64,000 bases of DNA from Cyrtodaria siliqua (GCA_037043455.1 JAWPHD010001414.1:222501-286500), one strand, 5' to 3'. Counted from the first letter of the stretch, positions 1-12,275 are shown. Translations and numbers: made by a program. The notes: generated by a model not told the origin, from the letters alone.

Positions 1-1230
1 AGTAACATAAACAATAACTCAAATAAGTTATCAATGACTGCAGATCGAGGCTCAACCTCAAAACATACCAACTAGACAGGAAACTATTAGTATGATTAAC
101 ATATTAGAGTCCTACTCTTCTTTCTGAAAACTGGCTCGTAATAAACTGAGAACTGCCTTGTCGATAAACATGATGAACATAGAACTACAGGTTATGCAGT
201 ACGTAGCCATTTAGTAAGCTTGGTACCCCATCAGCATGCTCAGAAACCAACGCAAGCATGTAACAGGGAGGAGGCGTGTACAAGGGATAGTCTTCGCCCT
301 CCATCGTCCCCCTTTATTACTTCTCTATCATTTTGTTTACTATATTGTTATTTTAAAAATCTCCCACACACCACCACCTCATCTCCCTACTCCCGTCATT
401 TCTTATTCCTTGTCTCTGACCCCACCCAATATCCTCTCCCACATATAGCATACACATTTGGCCATACCTCTCTGTCTACGATATAATTAATCTCATTTCC
501 CATTGAGGTTGCTCTCTCATAGTAAGTTATTAAAACTGTAACCATGGTTACAGGACATACAAAAAACGTTTTTCACACAATTTGCTTTCAATTGGTATTT
601 AATATTTAACATCATTTTTATTTATCATGTTTATTTAAACAAATAACATGTTGAACAGCTGTCCGATACAATTTCATTTCCCAAAGTGCACGTACATGTT
701 CATCATATATAAACATAAACGATGACGAAGAATATACGAACAAGCCTGCACGAGTTATCTTATCTCATTTTTCAATTTTCCGACATTTAGCAGACAATAA
801 CTTACACAAGTTACATTTTTCTTAGACCGATCAACCTTCCAACACGATGCGTAGAAGTTTATCGGCGATGCGTACGAGCATTGTTGACTAACTTTATCAG
901 GGAAAGGTACAATAAAACAGGAAAAAAATACGGCAGGCGCCGAAAAAAATGGGAAAGGATATAAATATGTGTCTGAAATTACTCAAATTTGATCAATTTT
1001 GTGAAAAAAAGCGCATAAAAATCGGAAAATTATCACTCTCCGTCAAGTCAGCTTCCATGCTGTCAATGCTGCTGGTACTTCCCGTCTTGCTACATGCCTT
1101 GAGCAGTAGCAATGACGTAAACTACCTCGAATTTCAAAATAAACAGCGATTTTCCAAGGATGTTCACTGCTACGAAATAATAACGTGTACAAGATATTTG
1201 GAGAATAACTTCAATCAGTTACACCCCTGA
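1..1230. other. Non-coding stretch, nothing recognised
   Basis: AT-rich sequence without a recognisable domain, repeat hallmark or splice-framed exon. Small frames at 220-486 and 949-1230 have no family-like motif and look like chance. The 5' truncation point of the following LINE lies near 1200-1240. Confidence 0.5.
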
Positions 1231-1235
1231 CTGTT

Positions 1236-3987
1236 CAACAGAAACTTACAACAGAAAAAATTGAAGAGCTTGAAATTTTAAAGTCTGAACTGATCGAAAT
1301 AAGAAAAAACAAGGTTAAAGGATCAGTCATAAGGTCACGGGCTACAAACATACAAGAAGGTGAAAAGCCCACGCAATATTTTTGTGCTTTAGAATCACAT
1401 AATTACTTAAGTAAGATAATACCAAAACTGGAAAAAGATGATGGATCAATAATAACGGACCAATATGAAAGTCTAAAAGAGAGAGAATCATTTTATAAAA
1501 CATTATATAGTAGTAGAGAAAATACCTTGGAAGATATTAACCTTAAGGAAGATTTAAAGCATTTAAATATTCCAAAATTGAATGAAGAGGAGTCTAACAG
1601 ATTAGAAGGACTACTAAACATACCAGAATTATCTTTTTCGTTAAAAAACATGAAAAATAATCGCAGCCCAGGGACTACTGAGATACCTTGCGAGTTTTAT
1701 AAAGTATTTTGGAAACAATTAGGTCAATTCATTTTGAGAGCAATTAACTATAGTTACGCTATAGAAGAATTATTCATTGCTCAGCGTCAAGGAATTATAA
1801 CATTATTACCTAAAGAAAATAAGTCAAGGCAATACCAGAAGAATTATAGACCAATCTCACTTTTAAATACTGTTTACAAAATGGCTTCTGCATCAGTAGC
1901 AAATAGGATTAAACCAGTTTTACAAAAACTCATTAACAGAGACCAAACAGGTTTAATAGCTGGCAGGTATATTGGTGAAAATTCAAGATTAACATATGAC
2001 ATTATGCATTATTTAGAGGAAAAAAATCTCTCTGGACTGCTTCTCTTAGTAGACTTTGAAAAGGCGTTTGACTCGTTATCATGGTCATTTATCCAACATG
2101 TTCTTAAATATTTCAATTTTGGTCCATGTATTAGATCATGGATATCTCTCTTTTACAAAAATGCCCAACTATCTGTAAATCAAGGGGGTAATTTGTCATC
2201 GTTTTTCGATGGAGACATAGATCCCCTATCTCCATATATTTTTATTTTATGTGCAGAAATATTGGCAATAAAGATTAGAGGCAATAAAAAAATTAAAGGT
2301 ATAAGCATTAATAACACAGAGTACAAATTATCACAATTTGCTGACGTTACTACAACTTATTTAGATGGGTCAGATATTTCATTAAACGAAACTTTAAATG
2401 AGCTAGATAAATTTGCCAAAGTTTCTGGACTAAAGGTAAACTTTGGAAAAAACTCAAGTTGACTGGCTAGGTATAAAAAAGTACAGTTCTGAATCAATCA
2501 AAACAAAATGGAAATTGAACTGGGGCAAAAACAGATTTAAGTTACTTGGACTATCTTTTGACACAGACCTTACAAAAATGATAAATATAAATTTCACTGA
2601 AAAAATAAATCAACTAAAAGGTAAGATTAAATATTGGCAAAAAAGGTATCTTACTCCTTTAGGCAGAATAACAGTAATAAAATCACTTCTCATTCCATCT
2701 TTTAACCATCTGTTTTTATCCTTACCAAACCCATGTGAAAACATTGTTAAAGAAATCAATGATATACTGTTTAATTTCCTTTGGCATGGTAAGGCAAGAA
2801 TAAAAAGTGCCATTATATGTAAAGAATATTGTGAAGGAGGATTGAAAATGATAAATATAAATGCCTTTATAACAGCTTTAAAAACAACATGGATTAGAAG
2901 AATAGTAACAGACCAATTCAAATATGAAAATATCCTAAAGTCATATATAGATATAGATAAACTGTTTAACTGCGGTATTTTTTATATAAATAAGAAATTG
3001 GGAAGTATAAAAAACGTTTTTTGGCAAGATGTTCTTAAGGCACACATACACTTTGTATCAAAGTATCAACCAGCCAATGAGGACTATTATCTATCCAGCC
3101 CAATATTTTATAATAAAAGTTTATGTATAGGCACAAGTGCATTTTTTATAAAATCATGGTATAATAAGGGCTTACGAATAATAAATGATTTAATGGGAAA
3201 GGATGGAAAAATATATTTATATGATGAATTAAAAAAAATATATGGAATAAATTTAATTTTTTTGCAATATAATGGGTTAGTGGTAGCTATCAAAAAAATG
3301 GAGAAAGAAATAATAGATACTAAAAGAACAACGAAGTTGGAAACTCCTGTGCTACCAACTCCACTAAAAATATATTTAAGAAATAAAAAAGGAGTTAAAG
3401 ACATGTATCAAATATTAAATCAAAATAATGAATGTCCCAGTGGTAAAATCACATGGACTAGAATGTATAACTTCAGCGAAGATACCTGAAGTCAAATTTA
3501 TACGTGGCCTTTCACAATAACAAAGGATACCACTTTACAATGGTTCCAGATAAGAATAAATCACAATATTTTAGCAACAAACAAGTTTCTCCATAAAATA
3601 AAATTAATAGAGAGTCCACTTTGTTCTTTCTGTTCATTAGTCAGTGAAACAATTACACATTTACTGTGGGAATGCCAGCTTTCACAAAATATACTGACAA
3701 ACCTTAAGGACTGGTTAAAACAAAATAAGGTGGAAATAGATTTTGAAAAGAGGTCATTTATCTTTGGAATATATGATGAAAACACAAGTGTTCTAAATCA
3801 GCGTATATTGTTGGAAACAAAGTACTACTTATACTATTGTCGATGCTCAAAAAATAAACCTAGCCTAACTACACTGAAAAATAGACTACAACTTTTTTAT
3901 AAAACAGATAAAGAAATAGCAATTACAGAAAATAAATATGACTGTTTCTTAAAAACATGGGAAAACTTTCATAACTTCTTAACATGA
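1236..3987 (+). pseudogene. L1/Tx1-like LINE ORF2 (reverse transcriptase), 5'-truncated and mutated
   Basis: This is the C-terminal two thirds of a non-LTR retrotransposon polyprotein. Visible reverse transcriptase blocks are the finger motif near NYRPISLLN (about 1846), DQTGLIAGRYIGEN (about 1940), DFEKAFDSLSW (about 2053) and DPLSPYIFIL (about 2220). The C-terminal zf-RVT zinc motif CSFC...THLLWEC is at about 3620-3675. The block order and wording fit the L1/Tx1 group. Damage: the usual RGCRQGDPLSPY block is shortened, the catalytic YADD is FADV (about 2340), there is a single-base frameshift near 2450, and a TGA at 3487-3489 replaces the Trp that the related copy at 18-20 kb keeps (SEETW). 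No endonuclease domain is present, so the copy is 5'-truncated, as is usual for LINEs. It cannot be active. The exact 5' edge is uncertain. Confidence 0.85.
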
Positions 3988-4130
3988 AAACCTAGCAACC
4001 TTTTTTTCTTTTTTAAATAAATATATATTAGTAAAAAACCTGATGCTGAGATGCCCTCACCCCTCCCCGCATTTTTTCTTTCTCAATAACATCTCCCCAT
4101 AGCTTAATTATACTGAAATTATATTTATTA
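3988..4130 (+). other. Probable 3' UTR of the LINE
   Basis: T- and A-rich sequence follows the last LINE stop codon. No clear poly(A) tail or target-site duplication is visible, so the 3' end is only approximate. Confidence 0.35.
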
Positions 4131-5223
4131 ATAACACAATACTATACACTTGCCAGCAGATAATCATAGTTTGTAGAGCAACTATAAATAAATGTATTTA
4201 TATTTCTAAATGCATGAAATATATCTCATAATCTGTTGAGTGTTCAGTGTGAATGATTTGTGTATGTGTACATATACGTTAAGGATACAGCTATATATAT
4301 ATATATTATATTATTTTACTAGTACATGTACATTGAAAACATAATATTAAATTGCTGTAAGGTGTACAGAGGGATGGTCCTCCCCGACCCTCTGCTCACC
4401 ATTAGACGGGGAGAATAAATGGGCTTCTATTTTTAGAAGCTGAAAAAAAAAAAGAAAAAAAAAAGAAAAGAAGAAACACGATTGCAGTCTAACCCCATTG
4501 GATAGTAAGTCTCCCCCCATTGGATAGTAAATCTCCTCCCCCCCCCCCCCCACCCAACCCCCATTTCATACTATGTCTCCCACCTATCGGAGGAGGATAC
4601 GTTCATTCAGTCACCCTTCCATATTGTATCCGTATAATCTTATTTATAGCATGTAAGACATTTCATTAAAACATATTAAAAAATAGCGGGTATATTGTTC
4701 ATTTCGGTGAATTGGGTATTTTTGTCATGACCTCTAACCACAGTGATCAAACCATAAACCTGTAACAGTCTCTTTCTTGCATACCGGATAAGGTTATCCA
4801 CGTTTTAAATGGCCGATGAAAAGCCTGATATTACACATGGGTGATGATAAAAGTCGTGCATTGATATCAACAAAAACAGTTGCATGACGTCTTTGTGTAA
4901 ATAAATAGTAGTTGGCGACGTCAATGCGCAGAATGTAAATGATATGCAAGAAAAATAATCAATCATGTGTATCTGGCAGCATCAGGTAGGGTCAATACAA
5001 CCCTCGGTTTACCTGCAGAGCCTCGGTTCCGTGTTGTAGTTCCCGATCTTTACCGTATACCTATGCAACACTTTTGTTGTCATCTAGCATCCAATGCACC
5101 CACTGTGCTGACAAGAACAGTTTCCTTCAACTAACAAGCAAAATCGAATGACAATATGATGGGGCTAATCACAGTATATCAACGTTTTCTACGAAAAGAG
5201 CGGATATAACAAGTAATATTTGA
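4131..5223. other. Non-coding stretch with low-complexity tracts
   Basis: Holds an A-rich tract at about 4441-4477, a poly-C run near 4535-4551, and a dispersed repeat around 4770-4870 (TTGCATACCGGATAAGG) whose inverted relatives lie at about 12890-13107. No gene is seen. Confidence 0.5.
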
Positions 5224-5502
5224 CATTACGTGGTCCGAGTATTAACGTTCATACCCCATCCAACCTTTCTCCAAGAAGGCAAAAAGTTTGACTGGGTTAT
5301 GAAATAAAACCTGAATTTCGGCTTAAAATATTTGCCTATTGTAAAATTAAAACATTTAATAGGTAATTTTGGATAGGTTATCGCATTTTACTTTAGTAAG
5401 ATATATCATTTTAACGTATTTATTGTCGAAATATCCATTATAAATGCCTGCTAATATAATGATTCCCATTGCTTAATGGAATTAAGGCGGGACTACGTAA
5501 TG
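5224..5502 (+). mobile_element. MITE copy 1, CATTACGTGGTCC family
   Basis: Non-autonomous element of about 279 bp. It begins CATTACGTGGTCC and ends GGACTACGTAATG, so the ends form a 13-bp inverted repeat with one mismatch. The interior (CCCATCCAACC..., GAAATAAAACC..., AATTTCGGCTTAAAA) is shared with copies at 8955, 24930 and 46027. No coding capacity. No convincing target-site duplication was found. Confidence 0.8.
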
Positions 5503-5687
5503 ATTATTAGCTATAACTGATTGCTTTCGGGGCGTGCAACACTTCACACGTAACGACGTGCATAACATTTGCCTATCATTGTATTGATGAAATATATTTC
5601 CTTCGTGTATACATGTTAATAATACATTTAACATTATGTTCATACAATTCGTAGTATTACGGTATCTATGTGGAATTCGTATTACCT

Positions 5688-6155
5688 GGACATGTGTGCA
5701 TTAACAATAGCAATGATAACGACAAAATACATATTGATTTAAATTTTATTTCATTTTGTACAATATGAACATCTCATACAGTATCATTTCTGTTCCATCT
5801 ATTTGCCAACGGGTTCTGCACTTGCGCTTATTTCTGAAAATAAAAAGCAAGATAACCTTGCATTTATTTCAAAGTTAGAAAGTATCAAGTAGCCGTTTTA
5901 AATAACCAACGAGCTGAGACAGACTCTTTCTTTTTTGTAGCATGGTGTACTGAGTGACCGTACTCTAAATTCCAATATCCGGTAGTTGTAGTACGGTAAA
6001 GCCACGCCCCTTTAGTTAACCATAATTAAACGATTTAATTCATTCTGCATTCATCAAAGGAAATGTCACCGACCATGCTACAATGTCATTTAAATATATA
6101 TGGGTTAAATACTACAACGCCAAACTACTTACTGTATTGGCACACTACTGGAGAG
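5688..6155 (-). pseudogene. Truncated 3' end of a C-type lectin gene (duplicate of 48436-48730)
   Basis: The sequence 5688-5900 closely matches 48436-48650, the region 3' of the last exon of the intact lectin gene. Around 6096-6151 it matches the end of that exon. On the minus strand, 6155-6125 still encodes the last residues (PVVCQYSK then TAG), equivalent to PVLCQYSK in the gene at 48702. Similarity stops at about 6155, so the rest of the exon is lost. This marks the 3' end of the damaged upstream lectin paralogue. Confidence 0.75.
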
Positions 6156-6615
6156 TAAGGTGTTGTGAGGACATAAAAGAGAAATAGACGCAACACACGG
6201 AAACGTCCCTTCGGACGATTATACGACAACGTCATAAAGTAACAATTTATGACGTCGGCCGGTAATCAATTAATTACTAATCATTTCTCGTCACTTCCGT
6301 GTTTTACCTAATTATTATATCATAGGGAATGTTTTCTTAATAAAAATAGTTGATGCTATAGAAAATGGTAATTGGTTATGTTTTTTGTTGTTATTTAATC
6401 AACGACGTCGTCCAAGACGCTGACGTCAACGTCGATATTAATGATTAATACAATCTTTAATTTGCAAATTGAGATAAAATCATTTTAATAAAGATATCAA
6501 CATAAAATAAAGAGATGTTTAAAGAGAAAATCAACGTGTTTCATAAACATCAAAACATATAAAATGTCAAAATCTTGTCTGAAGGGTCGTTTTCGCGTGT
6601 TTCGGCTCAAATGCA
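6156..6615. other. Non-coding, nothing recognised
   Basis: AT-rich sequence between the lectin remnant and the Tc1 element. No motif or repeat was identified. Confidence 0.4.
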
Positions 6616-6617
6616 TA

Positions 6618-6643
6618 CACTAGTCAAAATTGCTAACCGATCA
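6618..6643. repeat. Tc1 terminal inverted repeat, left
   Basis: Starts CACTAGTCAAAATTGC directly after a TA. It mirrors 8348-8373 with two mismatches in 26 bp. Confidence 0.9.
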
Positions 6644-6821
6644 CTTGTTATTTTCTTATTTATTTGTCTCAGAAAAAAATAATATATGTGAAATTGGAAA
6701 TAAATGTATTGAAAAATGTTCTATAAGTAATCACATCAGTACAGCAAAGTATTTTATGAATTTCAAAGAAGTTTATTTTATCGAAATTCATAGATACCAG
6801 TAATTTCAAAATTTACAAAAA

Positions 6822-8089
6822 TTAATATCGCGTATGACCGCCGTTTGCGCGTACAACAGCTAAACAGCGTTGTCGCATGGAATTTATGTAGTTATGTAGA
6901 AAACGCTGAGGTATGTTATTCCAAACATTGACTATGTCCCTTGTGAGGTCAGCAATATGTTGTTGCCTTGGTAACTGTCGCACACGACGGTCGATTTCGT
7001 CCCACACATGTTCGATTGGATTTAAATCCGGACTACATGGCGGCCACTCCATTGTTCGAATGTTGTTGCCCTGAAGTAGCTGACGGGTAGTTCTTGCAGT
7101 ATGGCAAGGTGCATTGTCTTGCATGAATGTCATCCCACGGTTAGCGCGAATATGGGGAATAAGCGTTGGTCGAAGTATTTGTTGCTGGTATTGGTCTGCG
7201 TTCAGGTTTCCTCGAACAACCACCATATCAGTTTTAGTGTGCAAACTAATACCTCCCCAAACCATCACTGACCCTCCTCCAAAATGAGATCTTTCGTTGA
7301 CGCAATTATCCGAATATCGTTCCCCAAGTCGTCGATAAATTCGCTCTCTACCGTCGGACTTCTGAAGATTAAATCTGGACTCATCTGTAAAGGCGACATT
7401 TGCCCAGTCTGCTCTGGTGAACCTCAAATGCCTTCTGGCCCACTGAAGACGAATTCGCCGGTGTCTTCCAGTCAATACTTATCCCACAAAAGGTCTTCTC
7501 GCTCTCAATCCCATGATCCGTAGTCGATTTCGTACTGTTTGATCACTCAAGTTTCTATTATGGACGCCTATTAAACGTCTGGCAGTATCAGTCGCTGTTA
7601 TTCTTCTATTAAAGGTGTGTTACAAGGATGTAGCGATCTTGACGCTGCGTTGTCACACGTCTTTTTGGCCTTCGGTGAAGGTCATCAACACTTCCGGTGC
7701 GATTGTACTTGAGCCAAAGGTCGTGAATTGTTGAAAAACTTCTGTTGACTGTTCTGGCTACCTATACATATAAAACAACTCATACTTGCGACTTTTTCAG
7801 AAATAATGAACATGGTTAGACAGAATCATGTACGAACGAACAAACGAAGAGACGGACGGACGGACGGACAGACAAGTAAACTTATGAATAAACTAACCTG
7901 CCGGAAGGATGAGGAATATTATAATACACAATACTGGACTTGAAAAAGAGAAAATAAAACGTAGAAAATCGATTAAATAAATTAATAAAAATGAACAAAT
8001 TACGCAATGTCCTTTACCTGCCGAATCGAAGTACCAGCAATAATCATACCGACGGCCCGTCCACGCTCTTCCGTTGTCATGCGACGCAT
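6822..8089 (-). pseudogene. Tc1-family DDE transposase, two exons, inactivated
   Basis: Cut-and-paste transposase. Exon 1 (8089-8018) begins MRRMTTEERGRAVG and ends IRQ; exon 2 (7761-6822) continues VARTVNRSFSTIHDLW, so the DNA-binding helix-turn-helix region is restored exactly by removing 7762-8017. The catalytic triad is visible: FTDESRF for the first Asp, DNAPCH for the second, and PDLNPIEHVWDE for the Glu, with 34 residues between the last two (DD34E, typical of Tc1). Total length of about 337 residues fits the family. Damage: a frameshift near 7610 (after YILVTHL) and a TAA at 7479-7481, just before the TGRHRR stretch. The stop TAA and C-terminus are at 6822. Terminal repeats surround the gene. 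The copy is dead but recent enough to read throughout. Confidence 0.9.
7762..8017 (-). other. Probable intron in the Tc1 transposase
   Basis: A 256-bp interruption with a donor reading CAG/GTAAAG (minus strand, 8018/8017) and an acceptor TATAG/GTAGCC (7762/7761). Removing it joins IRQ to VARTVNRS, the normal continuous helix-turn-helix of Tc1 proteins. It holds a GACG-type microsatellite (about 7850-7875). The alternative is a later insertion that happens to have GT-AG ends. Confidence 0.7.
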
Positions 8090-8347
8090 TTTTTATTTAA
8101 TTTTTAGTAAGTTTTTGTTTGGGATTGAAACAATAAACAATTCCGAGAACACAAACACATGTTCAAATCTTACCTCGTGCAGCACGGGAGAATAATGCGA
8201 TTTCGCGCCAAAATAAGCCACGAGACCGGAAGTGCGGATTTTGAAGTTACAAAGTGTATTGATTGTTTTGTTTGCTGCTCATATTTATTTGTATGAAATA
8301 TCAACTCAAAATATACAATATTTGATATAATATTCCAAATAATAAAA

Positions 8348-8373
8348 TGACCGGTTAGCAATTTTGACCAGTG
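8348..8373. repeat. Tc1 terminal inverted repeat, right
   Basis: Reverse complement starts CACTGGTCAAAATTGC and is followed on the + strand by TA at 8374-8375. Confidence 0.9.
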
Positions 8374-8375
8374 TA

Positions 8376-8954
8376 TGTTGCTCGATATTGCCAACTGTTT
8401 TACTGTTGAGGTCATTAAACTAATTTGAAAGCCATCTACCCAGTATCTGGTTATAGGTCATACGCCTTTCGACAGATGTGTTCTTGTACAGGCAAGAACA
8501 TTTCTTAAAGCTTTGATATCGATTTGATTTTTAATCGCATTGGCATGCTCAATTTCTCAATTCTGAGGTCATGGAATAAAATATCCAAAGTCTGAAATCA
8601 ATAACTGGTCCAGGAATAGTTTTGTGCAATTGAAGACGGAAAATAAACATGAACTATACAAAAATAATAGCAACTTGTTTAAATAAATTTCGTACTTTAA
8701 AATATGTAATAAATACAGGTCAGTATAGGACTAACCTCATGATATGGAACACACCTATATATGTCAACAATATTGATCCTGTAGAACTAAAGACATTGCA
8801 CTGAATCTATTAATATGACCTCGACTTACTCACCTCAATAAGGACTCGATAATTTAGCCGGACACAGTATCTACTTCATACATTATTTTACCAAGTTTAA
8901 TTAAATTATATCAATCAGTTACCTAACTCGTAGTTTAGTTTGTATCTCATTTCA
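8376..8954. other. Non-coding, nothing recognised
   Basis: AT-rich sequence without identifiable genes or repeats. Confidence 0.4.
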
Positions 8955-9195
8955 CATTACGTGGTCCCGCCTTAATTCCATTAAGCTATGGGAAAGCTTA
9001 TATTAGCAGGATTTTATAACGGATATTTCAACAATAAAGCCCGCTTACAAACATTATTTAACTTTCATACCCCATCCAACCCCGTCTCCAAGAAGGGAAA
9101 ACGGGATTGGCTGTGGTATGAAATAAAACCTAAATTTCGGCTTAAAATGTTTGCATATTGTAAAATTAAAACATTTAATACGTACGTTTAAACAT
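8955..9195 (+). mobile_element. MITE copy 2, rearranged (inverted 3' end joined to 5' half)
   Basis: Starts CATTACGTGGTCC but continues with the reverse complement of the family's 3' end (CGCCTTAATTCCATTAAGC). It then switches to the forward 5' interior (TTTCATACCCCATCCAACC) and stops after about 240 bp without the usual right end. Confidence 0.7.
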
Positions 9196-9424
9196 GTTAT
9201 CACACTTTGGAAAAAGTGTGATTTTTCACGATATATGCTTACCTGAACTTTTGATTGAATTTCAACACAATTTAAGTCGAAAAAACTAAGATGTTTTATG
9301 AATAACGTTTAAACTTAAGATGATTCTGAAGTAGAAGAAAAAAACATCGCTTAAGGTATATTTGAGTTGAGGAATATCAAAAGAAGCTTAATGAATACTG
9401 GCCCAGGTTTTAGGGTGAACTGAG

Positions 9425-9746
9425 GGCTGGCGTGGCGCAGTCGGTAGCGCGGCGGATTTGTAACCGGAGGCCCCGGGTTCAATCCTCCGTGGTGACACTG
9501 AGTTCCGTCGGTGTGTTCTTGGGCAAGACACTTTTCCATAGCCTAGTCCGTCGGATGGGGAAGTAAACCGGGAGGTCCCGTGTATCGGTCTATCATCCGA
9601 GCACGTTAAAGAACCATAGGAATCTATTCGATAATAAGAGTAGGGCAGGTTCCCGGATTCCTATGTATCCTTCGCCTCTCTCTGGGGCGGCTCTAAATAA
9701 CCTGTACTGTGTTGATGAGCCGTTAAACAACATTCAATTCAATTCA
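9425..9746 (+). mobile_element. tRNA-derived SINE, near full length
   Basis: The head resembles a tRNA with an A box (TGGCGCAGTCGGTAGCG) and a B box (GGGTTCAATCC), the internal RNA polymerase III promoter. The body has the segment GTGTTCTTGGGCAAGACAC and a 3' region GGCTCTAAATAACC...CGTTAAACAAC, ending in TTCAA repeats (about 9732-9745). A shorter, diverged relative lies at 13762-14007. It is a retroposon mobilised by LINE machinery and not a functional tRNA. Confidence 0.85.
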
Positions 9747-9759
9747 TCTCTAGGGTGAT

Positions 9760-10317
9760 CTAAACAAGCAAGCAAATAGTGTATTCGTCTATTGATTAAT
9801 TCATCAATACCAAAAAGAAATAATATTTCCGCCATACGACATTATGCATAACGGAATAAATGGATACTTTCTATATCTATTTTATTTATTATAATTATTC
9901 TATAAGCTGCCAATCTACCGTCTGGGACGCTTGCTTCAGAAAACCTAAACAATATGTCAGGTGAATGTAATGCTAGTGATACAGATAATGTATCACATGA
10001 AACCTAAATATTGTATACACACGTCATACGATGCTACTTCTCCAATTAATAAATCCTCGAACAGTTGTATCATGTTCCTAGGCACTGTCCTATCAAGATA
10101 TGATAGCATTTCCGTTTTCATTTATCTAACGTAAACCATATGTGTAACACATTCCAAGATCTTACCAACTTAACTACTATTTGTATTTTATAACCAGAGT
10201 ATACATTGTTTTAAAGTTATATATGTTTTATTGTCGTTATTAGCTAACTACGTTTCATGTAATATGTTGCACAGTCTAACCATTAAGGTGTGTGGTGAAT
10301 AATGTAGCTTTACTCAC
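9760..10317 (-). other. Intron homologous to the intron at about 50920-51437
   Basis: Sequence downstream (minus strand) of the CTLD exon. It shares blocks with the intact lectin gene, for example CAAGCAAGCAAAT and AATATGTCAGGT(G/A)AATGTAATG. The shared intron sequence shows the exons were duplicated as genomic DNA and not retroposed. Confidence 0.65.
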
Positions 10318-10473
10318 GGTATTGGCAAATATAATTATAAGTTTGATAACCACATCCTCGATCATCCCACTGTCCGTTGTAGGTTGGTGACATCACAACA
10401 CAGTCTTCGAATCCATGTAATTGCAAGTCTAAGCTACTATGATGGTAAAAATGGGTAAACTTTACTGGGTCTC
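10318..10473 (-). CDS. C-type lectin domain, C-terminal half-exon (upstream paralogue)
   Basis: A 156-nt exon bounded by acceptor ATTTCAG (10474-10480) and donor GTGAGTA (10317 downward), phase 1 at both ends. It encodes DPVKFTHFYHH..., GFEDCVVMSP, GQWDDRGC and YNYICQY, the second half of a C-type lectin fold with its Cys pairs and a WDD at the usual WND position. No EPN or QPD sugar-specificity motif is seen, so calcium-dependent sugar binding is uncertain. It is clearly paralogous to 51438-51593 (DSVTYTDFYQH...GLEDCVVM...GQWDDREC). The matching N-terminal half-exon was not found between here and the stalk exon at 21875, so the copy may be part of a pseudogene, although this exon itself is intact. 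Confidence 0.8.
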
Positions 10474-11159
10474 CTGAAATATGAATACGATATCTAGTAA
10501 ATTAAATATGTATATATGACATTATTATTATTATTATTATTATTATTATCAACACATGCTGTAGTGGTTTGGACATCGTTGAAATGTAATATTCAAGGAA
10601 AACAAACTGAAATTGGATGAGATAAAAAAAACACTCTGTGGCGATTTGAACTCACTAGGCGAATTCAGGCATTATATCTCGTCACCAGAAAAGCTAGCTG
10701 TATTGCAAACAAGATAACTTAATGGACTTGAAACAATCACCTGCTGGTTATTAGTTGAAACATTCATAACCAAATGACATATTGATTGTTACAATGTATA
10801 TATGTATGTAGAAGATTTCATTTCGATACAGTGATATGTAATTGATAGTGATGATATGTTTGAAGTTGCAATGCGATTCGCGACAAAGCCTAGCAGTTGA
10901 GCACATCAAGCAGTTTTTTTTTTATAGAAAGTCAAAGTTCCACGTGACACGTCTGAAGTGCAGGTTGTTAGAGTGTGCATATTTTCATTTTGTACTGAAG
11001 CTATGTATGAACTATCATTACAATCGACACACAAGCTGAGAAGGAAGGAAATGAGCACACACGATTATTTTCTGATGAAATAAACCACACATAACTCTGG
11101 TTAAAAAAATTCTCAGCCAAAATTCCTTACACCATTTTCTTACATACATGGTGATTCCA
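10474..11159. other. Non-coding, with (TTA)n microsatellite
   Basis: Contains a TTA repeat at about 10518-10547 and otherwise unremarkable AT-rich sequence. The first part resembles the intron upstream of the paralogous exon at 51593. Confidence 0.5.
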
Positions 11160-11345
11160 ATTTAGACCCCAGGGTGTCGTTTCACGAAGCGTCGTAAACT
11201 TACGTTCAATATTAACGTAAGTTTTTCACTTACGTAAAAGTTAAGAATTTCTTACGTGCGTTTCTCGAACGTCCTCGTAAGTATTTGCGTACGCCTACGA
11301 TAAAAAAAAATCGTAAGTTTTCCGTAAGATACTCTTTAATACAGA
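11160..11345. repeat. ACTTACG/CGTAAGT-rich palindromic repeat
   Basis: Many copies of ACTTACG and its complement CGTAAGT occur in both orientations (for example CGTAAACTTACG, CACTTACGTAAAAG, CGTAAGTATTTGCG). The stretch can fold into several short hairpins. It resembles a MITE-like dispersed repeat, but the ends are not defined. Confidence 0.5.
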
Positions 11346-12275
11346 AGATAAGCATTTCATCGTAGCAACGACGACATCCTGTCGTTAATTGAAGAGCACC
11401 TGTCAAACAAAACTGAGCTTATTAACTTCAAATCTATACTTTGTACTTGGAAATCTATATTTTCTATGACGCTGCAATATGACATTAATGACGTCAAGAA
11501 AAAAGACGTATCTTGACGTCATAATGCACACATTACGTCGATTTTTAACGGTTTTATTGGGTCGTTAATTGGATGTTGTACACTTTACTTCAAAAGGATG
11601 TTATGTTCTCTTTAATGAGCGATGATTATTGTGGCAGGCCAATGGCAAAGCTGCCTTTACGCCAAAACACTGGGCTTGCTCATTATTTCACCCTAAACAT
11701 ATATGGGTACGACTGAGTAGAACGACGCAAAAACTGAAGCTGCGAATCTACAATGATGTTGAAATTAACACAGTCTTAGTCAGATGCCATTGTTGACATA
11801 TTTGCCGATCTTAAAAGGAAATAGTGTAATGTCATGATTTAACACGTCAGGCACATAAACAATGCAACATCTTCAAAGTTACGGTAATGTAATAGTATAC
11901 TTGTATAATGTAATAGTGTACTTGTATCTAGAGACACAATAAGTCAATGATTAATTATTTAGAAAATATTATATCAAACAAAATGTAAGGTTTTGCAGAG
12001 ACGTGTAATAAACCATTCTTAAATCACTGGGTTTTGGTATCGTGTTGCTTTAATTGGAGTGTACATTGTTTTAGATTAACAGTTTACTCATATGAAAACA
12101 TGTATTAGCCAAGATCCGTCCACTCCAAAAGCATATGCATCTAGGTATGATGCATAACCAGCAGTGTGTGAACGCTTTTTACTTCTTCAGAATGTTTGAT
12201 GCAACTAGTTATGTGTATTTCTATCCTATTAATGTATGCCGTCGTTGTACGTTATAATAATAATCGCGGTCTAAG
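11346..12275. other. Non-coding, nothing recognised
   Basis: No gene, exon with convincing splice frame, or known repeat was identified. Confidence 0.4.

Larger units (their letters stand above)
6618..8373 (-). mobile_element. Tc1-like DNA transposon with TIRs and TA target-site duplications
   Basis: Complete 1756-bp element. Its ends are inverted copies beginning CACTRGTCAAAATTGC (6618 onward, and 8373 reading down), matching over about 26 bp with two differences. Each end is flanked by the dinucleotide TA (6616-6617 and 8374-8375), the canonical Tc1/mariner target-site duplication. It encloses one transposase gene on the minus strand. Confidence 0.93.

Noticed and set aside
7850..7876. CRISPR-like or other short direct repeat array
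   Set aside because: Simple GACG microsatellite within the Tc1 intron; the organism is an animal.
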